Below, in pieces: positions 9,434-17,838 of a DNA stretch of 64,000 nucleotides (positions are counted from its first letter, which is position 1; every line of letters begins with the position of its first letter). Under the pieces are notes generated by a model. It was not told where the DNA came from and made no database searches. It saw nothing but the letters and a program-made list of their open reading frames with translations. The position numbers and the translations under genes were made by a program. The DNA lies in contig NZ_OY782759.1 of NCBI RefSeq assembly GCF_963678195.1, positions 2,294,001 to 2,358,000 of the forward strand. The letters run 5' to 3'. Source of the stretch: an uncultured Hyphomonas sp. (GTDB lineage: Bacteria > Pseudomonadota > Alphaproteobacteria > Caulobacterales > Hyphomonadaceae).

Positions 9434-10135
9434 TCAACGACGCGCGGACGGCCCTTTGCGGGGCCGTCCTTTTTTGTCCGCCATCATCTGCTTACGGAAT
9501 GCTTCAAACCCTGCTGTCGTGAACTGCACCATGTGCTCACAGGCATCCATCAGGTCGCTGGAACGGCACGAGCCGCCAGAGAGGTGATCGATACGTCCGG
9601 TCTGGGCGAATGTCAGCGTCAGGGCGCCTGACAGGCAGTGATAGCCCCAGTACAGATCCCGGTCTTCGACGCCCGGCAGGGCGAGGCGGAGCGCGTCCAT
9701 GAAGCGGTAAACGAGCGGATCGAAGAACTGGGTCATCAGTTGCCCGCCCCATTCCGGCGAGTTGTTCACATAGGCGATCAGGGCGTAATAGTTTTTCCAG
9801 CCCTCTTCCTCGACCTGCTCCCCGGTCAGCATCGGCTCGAGATAGGCGCGGATAATCGCTTCGACACTCGGCGCCTGACCGCTTTCCTCCAGGCACTCGT
9901 CCAACTGGTCCAGCCGGGCCTTGTTGAGGATTTCTGCGCGCCGGAACAGAACCGCATCGAACAGGTCGCGCTTCGGGCCGAAATAGTAATTGGGCAAAGC
10001 GAGGTCGACCCCCGCACGCCTGGCGATGGCCCGCAATGTCACGCCGTCATAGCCATGCTTTGCGAACTGTTCCTCCGCTGCATCGAGAATAGCGGTCCGC
10101 CGGTCCAGTCGGGGTTCTGTTTTGTTCACACTCAT
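9434..10135 (-). CDS. TetR/AcrR family transcriptional regulator
   Basis: A 233-residue regulator. Residues 12-60 form the TetR helix-turn-helix (ILDAAEEQFAKHGYDGVTLRAIARRAGVD, then YYFGPKRDLF). The remainder is a helical ligand-binding and dimer domain with PF17939/TetR_C_30-like features (EEEGWKNYYALIAYVNNSP). It is divergent from the hydrolase/MFS pair and convergent with the TBDR. The palindrome TTCAAC-N4-GTTGAA lies in front of both units, so it probably represses them until a substrate or pathway intermediate binds. Its last 13 codons are read from the terminator hairpin of the opposing gene, which explains the unusually basic C-terminus. Confidence 0.9.
   Translation of the reverse strand: MSVNKTEPRLDRRTAILDAAEEQFAKHGYDGVTLRAIARRAGVDLALPNYYFGPKRDLFDAVLFRRAEILNKARLDQLDECLEESGQAPSVEAIIRAYLEPMLTGEQVEEEGWKNYYALIAYVNNSPEWGGQLMTQFFDPLVYRFMDALRLALPGVEDRDLYWGYHCLSGALTLTFAQTGRIDHLSGGSCRSSDLMDACEHMVQFTTAGFEAFRKQMMADKKGRPRKGPSARR
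9446..9475 (+). terminator. rho-independent terminator of TBDR gene
   Basis: Stem GGACGGCCC / GGGCCGTCC (9446-9454 and 9461-9469) with a 6-base loop is followed by six T. It lies inside the 3' end of the opposing tetR gene and encodes that protein's basic tail (KKGRPRKGPSARR). Confidence 0.85.
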
Positions 10136-10242
10136 ACAACGCTAGTAGACCGCGCCCTCCGTGAGATCAACGATACCCCTAGGTGACATACCCGGGGCCC
10201 TCACCAAGCTTATGCTTGCCATCTCCTCAGGAATAGTCCAAT

Positions 10243-10258
10243 TTCAACACTTGTTGAA
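10243..10258. promoter_or_regulatory. TetR-type operator palindrome
   Basis: TTCAACACTTGTTGAA is a third copy of TTCAAC-N4-GTTGAA. It lies 107 bases upstream of the tetR start and 146 bases upstream of the hydrolase start, within the 269-base divergent spacer, so it could control both directions. Confidence 0.65.
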
Positions 10259-10266
10259 TAAATAGA

Positions 10267-10282
10267 AATACCGATCAGGTAT
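10267..10282. promoter_or_regulatory. shared motif AATACCGATCAGGTAT
   Basis: Inverted repeat ATACC-N5-GGTAT that matches 14 of 16 bases of the site at 6871-6886. It is eight bases downstream of the TetR palindrome. The rest of the spacer to 10404 shows nothing I can name. Confidence 0.35.
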
Positions 10283-10404
10283 CGAGAAGCCAGGGGAAGA
10301 GATGTGAGCGACGCAGTTCGGCCACTTACAGGGCATACAGCTGATTTGCTGCCATGTGACCATCGGCAGGCTCAGGGCAGAACGCCTCTGCCGGGGAACC
10401 GCCC

Positions 10405-11271
10405 ATGACAGATGACATTTATTACCGCTCTCCGGATGGGTTGAATCTCTATGCGAAGCGCTACGGCGCAGCAGATGCACCGCTCAGCATACTGTGCATG
10501 CATGGCCTGACCCGGAATCACAAGGATTTCGAACCAATGATCGCGGCCTTACCGGACCGCTATCAGTTCATCGCCGTCGATGTGCGGGGCCGCGGCCTTT
10601 CGGAGCGGGACCCGAACGCAGAGAACTATTCCCCCGCTGTTTATGCCAGCGATATGGCTGCCTTGCTGGACCGTCTGAACCTGACGCGTGTCGCACTCAT
10701 CGGAACATCGATGGGCGGACTGATGTCCATGATCATGATGAAGACCATGCCGGAACGCGTCAGCGGCATTGTCCTGAACGATGTCGGCCCCGTCTTTGAG
10801 AAATCGGGACTGGACCGGATCGCCGCCTATACAAGTGACAACGAACCAAAGGCCGGGTGGGACGATGCGGCCAGATCCGTCGGGGAAGTTCAGGCAGAGA
10901 TCTTCCCCGACCATGGCCCGGAACAGTGGATGGCCTTTGCCCGACGCACCTATCGGGAACTGGATGACGGACGCGTGGCGCTTGACTACGATCCGGCCAT
11001 CACCCGCACAGTCGGACAAGTCCGCCCCGGCCTCCTGACACGGATCGCCATGTGGAAGCTCTACAAGGGAATGTCGAAGGTCCCGCTTCTTCTGATCCGT
11101 GGAGAAACATCTGACATCCTGTCGGCAAAGACTGCCGCAAAGATGATCCGGAAACACCCCGAGGCATCACTTGTTACCGTTCCCCGCATAGGACATGCCC
11201 CCATTCTTGACGAACCGGAAGCCCTGGAAGGCATCCGGAACTTCCTGGCCAATATAGAAGCTCGCATATGA
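10405..11271 (+). CDS. alpha/beta hydrolase
   Basis: A 288-residue cytoplasmic alpha/beta-fold hydrolase. It has the oxyanion segment MHGLTRN (residues 32-38), the nucleophile elbow GTSMGG with Ser102, and a late His in RIGHAPILDEPE (about 270), with the catalytic Asp expected before it (ETSDILS). No signal peptide is present. The fold covers esterases, lactonases and C-C hydrolases, so the exact bond is open. Its stop overlaps the MFS start by ATGA. Location in the TetR-controlled unit with a TBDR and a transporter suggests that it opens or de-esterifies the imported compound. Confidence 0.9.
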   Translation: MTDDIYYRSPDGLNLYAKRYGAADAPLSILCMHGLTRNHKDFEPMIAALPDRYQFIAVDVRGRGLSERDPNAENYSPAVYASDMAALLDRLNLTRVALIGTSMGGLMSMIMMKTMPERVSGIVLNDVGPVFEKSGLDRIAAYTSDNEPKAGWDDAARSVGEVQAEIFPDHGPEQWMAFARRTYRELDDGRVALDYDPAITRTVGQVRPGLLTRIAMWKLYKGMSKVPLLLIRGETSDILSAKTAAKMIRKHPEASLVTVPRIGHAPILDEPEALEGIRNFLANIEARI

Positions 11272-12557
11272 CCGCTGTTACACCCTCCGCTCCCGCCACG
11301 GCTATTCCTGGTCGCGCATGGATCCTTGCTGTCCTGACGCTGACTTACACGTTCAACCATGTCGACCGGCAGGTCCTGGTGATCCTGCTTGAGCCGATCA
11401 AGGCAGAGCTGAACCTACGTGACGGCGATCTCGGCATGCTGACCGGCATCGTCTTCGCCGGCTTTTACGCCACGCTTGGTATTCCGGTGGCGATGTGGGC
11501 CGACCGGGGCAACCGCCGGAACATCATTGCGCTCGCTCTGACAATATGGTCGGCGATGACCGCGCTGTCCGGATTAGCCCAGACCTATTGGCAATTGCTG
11601 CTGGCACGCATGGGGGTTGGTGTCGGGGAAGCCGGCGGCACCCCGCCTGCGACATCCATGATCGCGGATCTCTACCCGCCGAAGGAACGCGCCACAGCGA
11701 TGGGCATTTACACGACCGGCATTGGCCTCGGCGTCATGGCTGGCTTCGCCCTTGGCGGGATCATCTACGAACATTTTGGCTGGCGCGCCGCTTTCTTCGT
11801 GGCCGGGGTTCCTGGCTTGTTGCTGGCATTACTTGTCCGCTTCACAGTGAAAGAGCCTGCGCGTGGCCTGGCCGACCAGCAGCAGGTTGAAGGGGATGCG
11901 CCGTCATTCCCGGAAACGATCCGCTTTATCCTCGGTCAGTCGTCTTACCTCTGGCTGCTGGCCGGATGCCTCCTGATCTGTATTTCCTCGAATGCGTTTC
12001 TTGTTTTCACCTCGGGCCACCTGCAGCGCACGTATGGCCTGACCCCCGGTGAAGTATCCTTACCACTCGGCGTGTTGATTGGTGGTGTCGGCAGCGTAGG
12101 CGCTGTTGTACTGGGAGCCGTTTGCGATCGCCTGTCCGCGAAGGATATGCGCTGGCGGCCGCTGATGATTGCGATCTGCGCAGGCCTTGCCCTGCCCTTC
12201 GCCTGGATGTTCCTGCATGCCCCGAACGTCTGGGCAGCCTATGCATGGAATCTGGTTCCGGCTTTCATCGGTTTGATTTATGCGAGCATCGCCTACACCG
12301 CGTCACAGGAACTGGTTCAGGTCCGCATGCGGTCTTTCGCGTCAGCCTTTATGTTGTTCTGCCTGACGCTCATCGGTATCGGCGGCGGACCCTGGATCGC
12401 AGGTGAGCTCAGCGATTATTTTGCGGCGCAAGGCGCACACAATTCTCTCGCGAGGTCCCTGGAAATGATGCTGTTGTTCAATCTGGCATCCATCGCCTGC
12501 CTGCTCATGGCCACCCGGAACTACCGCCGTGACGCCGCACGTGCCGCAGCCGCGTGA
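11268..12557 (+). CDS. MFS transporter (spinster-like family)
   Basis: A 429-residue inner-membrane protein with about 12 hydrophobic segments. It carries the MFS loop motif MWADRGNRRNII between helices 2 and 3 and the family-typical N-terminus TLTYTFNHVDRQVLVILLEPIKAEL, seen in the spinster-like transporters common in alphaproteobacteria. The conserved GVGEAGGTPPATSMIADLYPPKERATAMG segment spans helices 4-5. It is coupled to the hydrolase by a 4-base overlap, so it probably moves the same compound or its product across the inner membrane. A small hairpin follows the stop. Confidence 0.9.
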   Translation: MTAVTPSAPATAIPGRAWILAVLTLTYTFNHVDRQVLVILLEPIKAELNLRDGDLGMLTGIVFAGFYATLGIPVAMWADRGNRRNIIALALTIWSAMTALSGLAQTYWQLLLARMGVGVGEAGGTPPATSMIADLYPPKERATAMGIYTTGIGLGVMAGFALGGIIYEHFGWRAAFFVAGVPGLLLALLVRFTVKEPARGLADQQQVEGDAPSFPETIRFILGQSSYLWLLAGCLLICISSNAFLVFTSGHLQRTYGLTPGEVSLPLGVLIGGVGSVGAVVLGAVCDRLSAKDMRWRPLMIAICAGLALPFAWMFLHAPNVWAAYAWNLVPAFIGLIYASIAYTASQELVQVRMRSFASAFMLFCLTLIGIGGGPWIAGELSDYFAAQGAHNSLARSLEMMLLFNLASIACLLMATRNYRRDAARAAAA

Positions 12558-12563
12558 AACACT

Positions 12564-12579
12564 GGCGGGCTCCGCCTTT
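12564..12579 (+). terminator. short hairpin between convergent genes
   Basis: GGCGG (12564-12568) and CCGCC (12572-12576) form a short stem followed by TTT. It is weak, but sits exactly in the 22-base gap between the MFS gene and the prepilin peptidase gene. Confidence 0.35.
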
Positions 12580-13044
12580 CTAGAACAGCAAAGTCCGCAG
12601 CTGGGCCAACCAGACCAGTGCGATGCCGATCGCCAGGAAAGGGCCAAACGGCATCAGTCCGGAGGGTTTACGTCTGGCCAGCATAAGAGCCCCCGCAAAC
12701 AACAGACCTGAACTGCTCGCGATCAGCACGATCCAGGGAAGGCCAATCCAGCCACACCATGCGCCACCGGCGGCGAGCATTTTTGCATCCCCCCGGCCCA
12801 GCCCGTCACTACCGCGTAAGGCGCGGTATCCCTTTTCTACCGCAAAGAAAAAGAGATAACCCGCAAGGGCGCCGATCATGGCGGCCCAGACACTCCCGGT
12901 AAAATACCAGAATTGAACGATGCCCGCGCCAATCAAAGGAAGGGTCAGGACATCCGGCAAGCGCATGGTTCGCAAATCGATCCATGAGAGCGCAGCCAAC
13001 GCCGGCAACAGAACAATAGCCCAGAGCAGCACGTCGGTGTTCAT
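12580..13044 (-). CDS. type IV prepilin peptidase (A24), GspO-like, no methylase domain
   Basis: About 154 residues, an integral membrane aspartic peptidase. I use ATG 13044 because it has GGGAAAG upstream and gives a protein that begins in the first membrane helix. The two catalytic aspartates are visible in SWIDLRTMRLPD (near residue 22) and in the GRGDAK motif. The zinc-binding N-terminal methyltransferase part of full PilD/GspO proteins is absent, as in the short CpaA/TadV-like peptidases. It should cleave the leader peptides of the pseudopilins encoded by gspG, H, I, J and K nearby. It is separated from the gsp operon by one CAP-domain gene and a terminator. Confidence 0.87.
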   Translation of the reverse strand: MNTDVLLWAIVLLPALAALSWIDLRTMRLPDVLTLPLIGAGIVQFWYFTGSVWAAMIGALAGYLFFFAVEKGYRALRGSDGLGRGDAKMLAAGGAWCGWIGLPWIVLIASSSGLLFAGALMLARRKPSGLMPFGPFLAIGIALVWLAQLRTLLF

Positions 13045-13105
13045 GATGGTGCTTTCCCTTCCCGGCCCCGCCGGCACCGCTTTAGCATAGAAGGAACACA
13101 CCAAA

Positions 13106-13135
13106 ACGAAAACGCCCGGGCACATAGCCCGGGCG
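13106..13135 (-). terminator. rho-independent terminator
   Basis: CGCCCGGGC / GCCCGGGCG (13113-13121 and 13127-13135, loop of 5). Read on the minus strand it is followed by GTTTTCGTTTT, so it ends the transcript of the CAP-domain gene. Confidence 0.8.
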
Positions 13136-13159
13136 AATTGCAAAATTCTTGGTTTCCTC

Positions 13160-13978
13160 TCAGAGAGAAGACGAAATCGCCGGACCTTTCAGGGTGTAGA
13201 CATCGTTGCCCAAGGCCACATCCATTTGCAGGAAGCCTTCCTCCATCGAAGGAATGGAAGCCGGAAGCTTGTCTCCGATGCCGCGCATCAGCGTTGTTCC
13301 GTTTGCAGAGACGACCGACCAGCCGACCGGCTCGAATTTATCGCTGTAGTCTGCGGTCAGTTTGGCACGAGCCGCGGCAACAGTCGGCATCGGCGCGTCC
13401 AGACGCCCGTCAATCCGGGCGAACAGTTCCACGACATACACCATGCCATTCGCTTCAATGGCAGCAACGCCCATGTGATCGAACGCATTACGCTTGAAGT
13501 TTTCGGCATTTGCCTTGTCGGCCATCATGACCTTCTGAATGTCTTCGGCAGACGTACCGGCCTTGACGACGACCACATTGGCACCGAAGGCACCGATCAG
13601 GCCGCTGCGCTCCATCATCCGTACACGGTCCAGGTGCGTCCGGCCTTCCAGGTCTTCATGAGCGGCGTAGCCGCGTACAGCCATGTCATAAGCATGAAGA
13701 CGGGCCGCATCCATCAGCGAGCTGAGCGCCTCCAGTTCAGACGCGCCGTGATCAGCGCGCTGTTCGCCGGCAAGGCGCAACAGCTGGTTTGCCGTAGCCG
13801 TGTCCGTCTTGATGCCGTCGATGCCCTGAAGACAGGCATTGGCTTCTTTCTGGAACGCCGTCGGCGTAATCCCATAACCATCAGACAGGTCACAGGCAGG
13901 ATCTGCAAAGGCGGACCCGCTCAGAGCCGCAAGGGCCAGCGCCGAAACGGACAGAAATTTGTATGTATTGCGTAACAT
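13160..13978 (-). CDS. CAP (SCP/Tpx-1-like) domain secreted protein
   Basis: About 272 residues with a Sec signal peptide ending SAFADP. The middle region (residues 70-190) matches the bacterial CAP/SCP-like fold: LMDAARLHAYDMAVRGYAAHED, then GANVVVV and DHMGVAAIEANGMVYVVELFA, with the His and Glu positions typical of the cavity. The last 70 residues are a separate beta region. The start is ATG 13978; a GTG at 13987 adds three residues, and neither has a clear ribosome site. It lies between the prepilin peptidase gene and the gsp operon, so it could be a secretion substrate, but this is only a context guess. Confidence 0.78.
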   Translation of the reverse strand: MLRNTYKFLSVSALALAALSGSAFADPACDLSDGYGITPTAFQKEANACLQGIDGIKTDTATANQLLRLAGEQRADHGASELEALSSLMDAARLHAYDMAVRGYAAHEDLEGRTHLDRVRMMERSGLIGAFGANVVVVKAGTSAEDIQKVMMADKANAENFKRNAFDHMGVAAIEANGMVYVVELFARIDGRLDAPMPTVAAARAKLTADYSDKFEPVGWSVVSANGTTLMRGIGDKLPASIPSMEEGFLQMDVALGNDVYTLKGPAISSSL

Positions 13979-14074
13979 AACTGTCACATTACGCCGTGTG
14001 ACGATTATGTGTCAATTACGTACAATATTGAGTATTTTTTATGTATCGCAGCAAGTACTGCAGGACACAATAGG

Positions 14075-14548
14075 TCATTCAGGCTGGCAAGCGGTCAGTC
14101 CTGTAAGCGGCGTTATGATTTCCCAGCCCTGATCATCCTGTGAAATCATGCGGGCGAGCGGCACTCTGCGCCCTCCATCGATCTCCTCACCCGGCGACAG
14201 GGTCAATGATACAGGGCGCGAATCTTCACTACGAAGGGTCATTTGCGTCAGAAATTGCCCGAAAATATCTCCGCTTTGCGACTCGATCCCCATCGTCTGT
14301 TCCCGCCCCTCAAACACCACTTGCGCAGTATCGGTACCGGCAACATGGAAGAAGACGAAGTGACGGGGCTCATCGCGCGACCAGAGGAACAGGCCGCAGG
14401 TTCCGGGCTCAAGTGTCTGAGCCGGCAGCGAATTCATCGCCGCAACATCGATGGGCCCGGCGCCACTATTGGTCATCGGCACCGCAGTGTCTGATGACGC
14501 GCAGGCAGATACAAACACCAGACTGCAAAGCAAAGCTCGAAACATCAT
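14075..14548 (-). CDS. small lipoprotein, last gene of the gsp operon
   Basis: About 157 residues, no family recognised. I start at ATG 14548, which overlaps the gspN stop as ATGA; the longer frame to 14656 runs inside gspN. The N-terminus MMFRALLCSLVFVSACASS is a lipoprotein signal (lipobox VSAC). Two more cysteines are present, in GTCGLFLW and near the end (LTACQPE), which could form a disulfide. Being translationally coupled to gspN, it is probably part of the secretion apparatus. A pilotin-like role (outer-membrane targeting of the secretin) is possible but unproven. Confidence 0.65.
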   Translation of the reverse strand: MMFRALLCSLVFVSACASSDTAVPMTNSGAGPIDVAAMNSLPAQTLEPGTCGLFLWSRDEPRHFVFFHVAGTDTAQVVFEGREQTMGIESQSGDIFGQFLTQMTLRSEDSRPVSLTLSPGEEIDGGRRVPLARMISQDDQGWEIITPLTGLTACQPE

Positions 14549-15285
14549 TGGCTTCTCTCCCCTTCCCCATTTTCTTGCGTGTAGACGAACCGTCCCGCTT
14601 CGTTTGTGAACCCGGCCAGCAGCAGAGTGCTCGTCTGATCCTCCGGCACATCCCATAGTTCCAGCCGGCCGCCACCATTCAGATAGGCGTTCGCCGAAAT
14701 CTGCGTGCCATCAGCGGCCCGTCCCTCCATGGCGAGGACAAGTTGCCCCCGATCACATGATAGCGTGCCGGTCAATTCCGGCCAGGTCGCTCCGTAAACA
14801 GCTGATATGCGCGACAACGCATCGGTTGTGGCATGTCCACTTGCCTCCCGGCACCCTGTTCGCCCGGCATCAATTGAAACATTTGTCAGGCGCAATGAAA
14901 CATCCTGCGCCGGAAAAGAGGATGAAATGCGTGTCGCATCGAAAGTCAGCGCAGCCTGCCCCTTGCGGATTCGGATGCCATTGGATGCCAGGCCGGCCAG
15001 TGAGTTTCCACGCCCGTAGGGACCACTCCAGCGCACCATATGGCCAGGCTCCCCCTTCAGGACACGTAGCAGACTGAAGTCACCCTCCACAGCCCCTGCC
15101 ACATCCCCCCGAACGACGAGCCCCGTAACCTGGCCATGCCAAACCGTGCCGCGCGCTTGCTGCCAGCCGATGCCCTGCTGAACAAGGCCCGACTGTCTCA
15201 TAGCGAACAAGAGCGGGATATTGGCGACCAGCGCACAAGCGAACACACCGACAAACGCCGTGGAAAGCAGCAGTTTTTTTCCCAT
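14545..15285 (-). CDS. gspN: type II secretion system protein N
   Basis: A 246-residue protein with one N-terminal membrane segment (LLLSTAFVGVFACALVANIPLLFAM) followed by a periplasmic beta-rich domain, the layout of GspN. The segment QQGIGWQQARGTVWHGQVTGLVV is typical of the family. It is the twelfth gene of a C-to-N ordered operon and starts at the gspM stop (TGATG type overlap). GspN is an accessory inner-membrane component whose exact job is not settled. Confidence 0.85.
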   Translation of the reverse strand: MGKKLLLSTAFVGVFACALVANIPLLFAMRQSGLVQQGIGWQQARGTVWHGQVTGLVVRGDVAGAVEGDFSLLRVLKGEPGHMVRWSGPYGRGNSLAGLASNGIRIRKGQAALTFDATRISSSFPAQDVSLRLTNVSIDAGRTGCREASGHATTDALSRISAVYGATWPELTGTLSCDRGQLVLAMEGRAADGTQISANAYLNGGGRLELWDVPEDQTSTLLLAGFTNEAGRFVYTQENGEGERSQ

Positions 15286-15758
15286 CAGGAACCGCCTCCA
15301 CCAAATTCGAAACTTGCCCGCACCGTGCCCGACGCATCGGCAAAAACCGACGCCTGCGTCGGCTGTGCGCCCAACTGACGTTCAGCCATTTCCAACCAGG
15401 AAAACAGCGACTGTACAGACGCCTGATCAAACTGAATGATAATCGCGCCGCGCTCATTTGACTGAAGGCGTGAAACGGCAAGACCGCGCTGGCTGGCAAG
15501 ATCAACCAGACGCGCCCTCAGATCCTCACCAGAAACCGACATCACAGGCAGGTCTTGCCCGCCACCAACAACAGGCCGTGCCGCCACAACGGCATCCAGC
15601 GTGCGGGATGCAACCGCCAGGGACGTTTCGGCGCTCTCCCTGGCAGCAAGCAACGGACGCACGATCAGGACATTCGCCAGCAGCGCCGCCGCCAGGAGCC
15701 CCGCGAACAGGATCAGGAGACGCTCCCGCACCGACCGGGTGGACCAGTATTCCATCAT
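15285..15758 (-). CDS. gspM: type II secretion system protein M
   Basis: A 157-residue protein with a short cytoplasmic start, one membrane helix (LLILFAGLLAAALLANVLIV, residues 14-33) and a ferredoxin-like periplasmic domain, as expected for GspM. The late segment ISWLEMAERQ-like (SLFSWLEMAERQLG) fits the family pattern. It overlaps gspL by ATGA. It pairs with GspL in the inner-membrane platform. Confidence 0.88.
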   Translation of the reverse strand: MMEYWSTRSVRERLLILFAGLLAAALLANVLIVRPLLAARESAETSLAVASRTLDAVVAARPVVGGGQDLPVMSVSGEDLRARLVDLASQRGLAVSRLQSNERGAIIIQFDQASVQSLFSWLEMAERQLGAQPTQASVFADASGTVRASFEFGGGGS

Positions 15759-16858
15759 GACGGCAGCTCCAGGATCAGATCGCCCACAACCCGGCCGTCC
15801 TCGACACGGGCGTCTCCGAGGCGAACGGCAAGCCCTCCGGACTCGATAGAGGATTTCAGCGTCTCGTCATCACCGAAAGCGCTATAGATCAACTTAGCCT
15901 GCAGCTGGCCATTGCCAGCATCGTAGCGAAGGCTTGAAAGCTGGGTCCCTTCAGCCTGACTCAGTGCCGCATACAGGACGCCTGTCATCTGCCTGAAACT
16001 GGCTGCCCGCCCTTCTGGTCCTCCAGACCGCTGCCGTACGGCCGTCAGAATGTTTGAAGGAACAGGCTCACCCGGGAAAAGGGCCGTAAAAGTGTCGCGC
16101 GTTTGCTGCGTTAGCTCTGCTTCCAGCCGCTTCATCGTCTGAATACTGGCAAATGTGTAGAGGCCCCAGACAACCGCCAAGGCCGCCGCAAGCCCCGCCA
16201 GAAGGCGGAAGCGCCTGAAGTCCACCGGCAATTCAGCCTTTCGCGCAAATTCCGCCTGGCGCAAATCAATCCCGGTTTCGCCGGACGCGACATATCCTGC
16301 CAACAGAAACAGCGCGTCGTCGGACACTTCAGCCGCATGACCCGCCTTGTCCAGAAGCACCGAAACAAGTTCTTCCGGGAGGGATTTGTCGATGGCGAGT
16401 CTCACACCCCCGGCGGCGGCGATAATGTGCCGGCCAATATCCTGTGGAGCTGCGCCCTCGGGCAGCAAAGTCACATCCGGAACGAGACGGGCATCCTCCA
16501 GTCCCGCCTCAGCCAAACGCAACATCCACGCGTCCATGACGGCTTTTGCCACGAGACAGGCATCGGCCTGCTCACCACTTTTCTTGCGCGGGTCAATCGC
16601 GACATGCAAAGTTTCGACAGGGACAGAGACATCATCCTCGACTGCAAAGCGAGCCGCACGCAGCCAGTCTGCGCGCCGAGTGCCGACCAGCCTTACCTGC
16701 GCCAGCGCCACTTCGGTCGCCGGCACAATGATGGTCACCTCATCGGAACCGGACGGCATGACCTCTGGCCGCTCCACAGCGACGCGTCCCTGCTCAACCG
16801 CCACAAATCGCCAGCTTTCGCCTGGCGCTGGAAGCAAGCCAACAAAATGTCTGGCCAT
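15755..16858 (-). CDS. gspL: type II secretion system protein L
   Basis: A 367-residue protein. The cytoplasmic actin-like domain covers about residues 1-220 (PATEVALAQVRLVGTRRADWLRAARFAVEDDV), followed by one membrane helix near 230-250 (LLAGLAAALAVVWGLYTFAS) and a small periplasmic domain. GspL recruits the GspE ATPase to the membrane. It shares one base with the gspK stop (TGATG) and overlaps gspM by ATGA. Confidence 0.9.
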   Translation of the reverse strand: MARHFVGLLPAPGESWRFVAVEQGRVAVERPEVMPSGSDEVTIIVPATEVALAQVRLVGTRRADWLRAARFAVEDDVSVPVETLHVAIDPRKKSGEQADACLVAKAVMDAWMLRLAEAGLEDARLVPDVTLLPEGAAPQDIGRHIIAAAGGVRLAIDKSLPEELVSVLLDKAGHAAEVSDDALFLLAGYVASGETGIDLRQAEFARKAELPVDFRRFRLLAGLAAALAVVWGLYTFASIQTMKRLEAELTQQTRDTFTALFPGEPVPSNILTAVRQRSGGPEGRAASFRQMTGVLYAALSQAEGTQLSSLRYDAGNGQLQAKLIYSAFGDDETLKSSIESGGLAVRLGDARVEDGRVVGDLILELPS

Positions 16859-17838
16859 CAGAATTCCCTCCGCACCAGAGATATGAGCGCGACATCACCG
16901 CTTTCTGCGCGCTGGTAAAGCGCCTGATACCCGGTGACCAGGTCACCGGTGCCAATATCCATATCAGCCGCGAGGAAGCTGGACTTGATCGACAGGGCTG
17001 CTTCGCTGCGCGCATCCGGAGCAATACGGTTCACGACGTCTTCTGCCAGAAAGTCATCGACTTTCAGCCATCCCCCAGTCGGGCGGGATTCGATCAGAGA
17101 CCTGGCGTCACCCTCAGTCATCTCGCTCGAAAACAACGACACCAGAAGCGGCGCCTGTGCTGGCGTGAGCGTATTTATGTTAAGGACAGATTGTTCCCGG
17201 CCGGGACGAAGGCACAGAAGCCCCTCCACCCGCGACCTGACATCTGCATCGAAACCGGCAACCGATCTCAATTCGTTTATGCTGCGTAGCTGCGTATTCG
17301 CGGCGCGATACGGTTCCGCTTGAGAGGCGTAATACCCGTCCTCGGCACCATAGGTGCGTGAGGAAAAATCTGCATCCACCCAATCCGCCAGCTTCTGACC
17401 GAGAGACTGGGCTTCCGCATTGTTCAGTCCGGCAGCCACCAGCAATGTTTCAAACGGCGCCAACGCGTTTTCACTCACGCCGCCGTCTCCGGCCTCATCA
17501 ATGAGGGCATTCAGATTGAAGCAATTCGAAGCTTCCTTTGCCTGCAACACAACCACACCCCTGCCTGCAGGCAAGGTCACCGGATTGGAAAGAAGATCCG
17601 ACTCCAGGTTCAAAACACCTTCGGTCACTTTCATCAAATCTGTCAGGCGCGATGCGGCCGCATTTGCCGCCCCGCGCGCGACCCAGAATGTTTCAGCGCG
17701 CGAATTGGAAGACTTCGCGATGAGGACGGCACGGGCCAGCGCATCCGTCGCAGCAATGGCAGCGGCGGACATCAGCATGACGATGACCAATACCGAAAGC
17801 AGGCTTGCACCCGTCTCTTTGTCAGTTCGCTCGCTCAT
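16858..17838 (-). CDS. gspK: type II secretion minor pseudopilin K
   Basis: A 326-residue minor pseudopilin, longer than the other pseudopilins as is normal for GspK. The leader is followed by GASLLSVLVIVMLMSAAAIAAT, where the usual Glu5 of the mature protein is absent, also normal for GspK. The large insert with NLNALIDEAGD and DADFSSRTYGAEDGYY matches the alpha domain, and INTLTPAQAPLLVSL is the helix-hairpin-helix part. It caps the pseudopilus tip. ATGA overlap with gspJ. Confidence 0.92.
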   Translation of the reverse strand: MSERTDKETGASLLSVLVIVMLMSAAAIAATDALARAVLIAKSSNSRAETFWVARGAANAAASRLTDLMKVTEGVLNLESDLLSNPVTLPAGRGVVVLQAKEASNCFNLNALIDEAGDGGVSENALAPFETLLVAAGLNNAEAQSLGQKLADWVDADFSSRTYGAEDGYYASQAEPYRAANTQLRSINELRSVAGFDADVRSRVEGLLCLRPGREQSVLNINTLTPAQAPLLVSLFSSEMTEGDARSLIESRPTGGWLKVDDFLAEDVVNRIAPDARSEAALSIKSSFLAADMDIGTGDLVTGYQALYQRAESGDVALISLVRREF

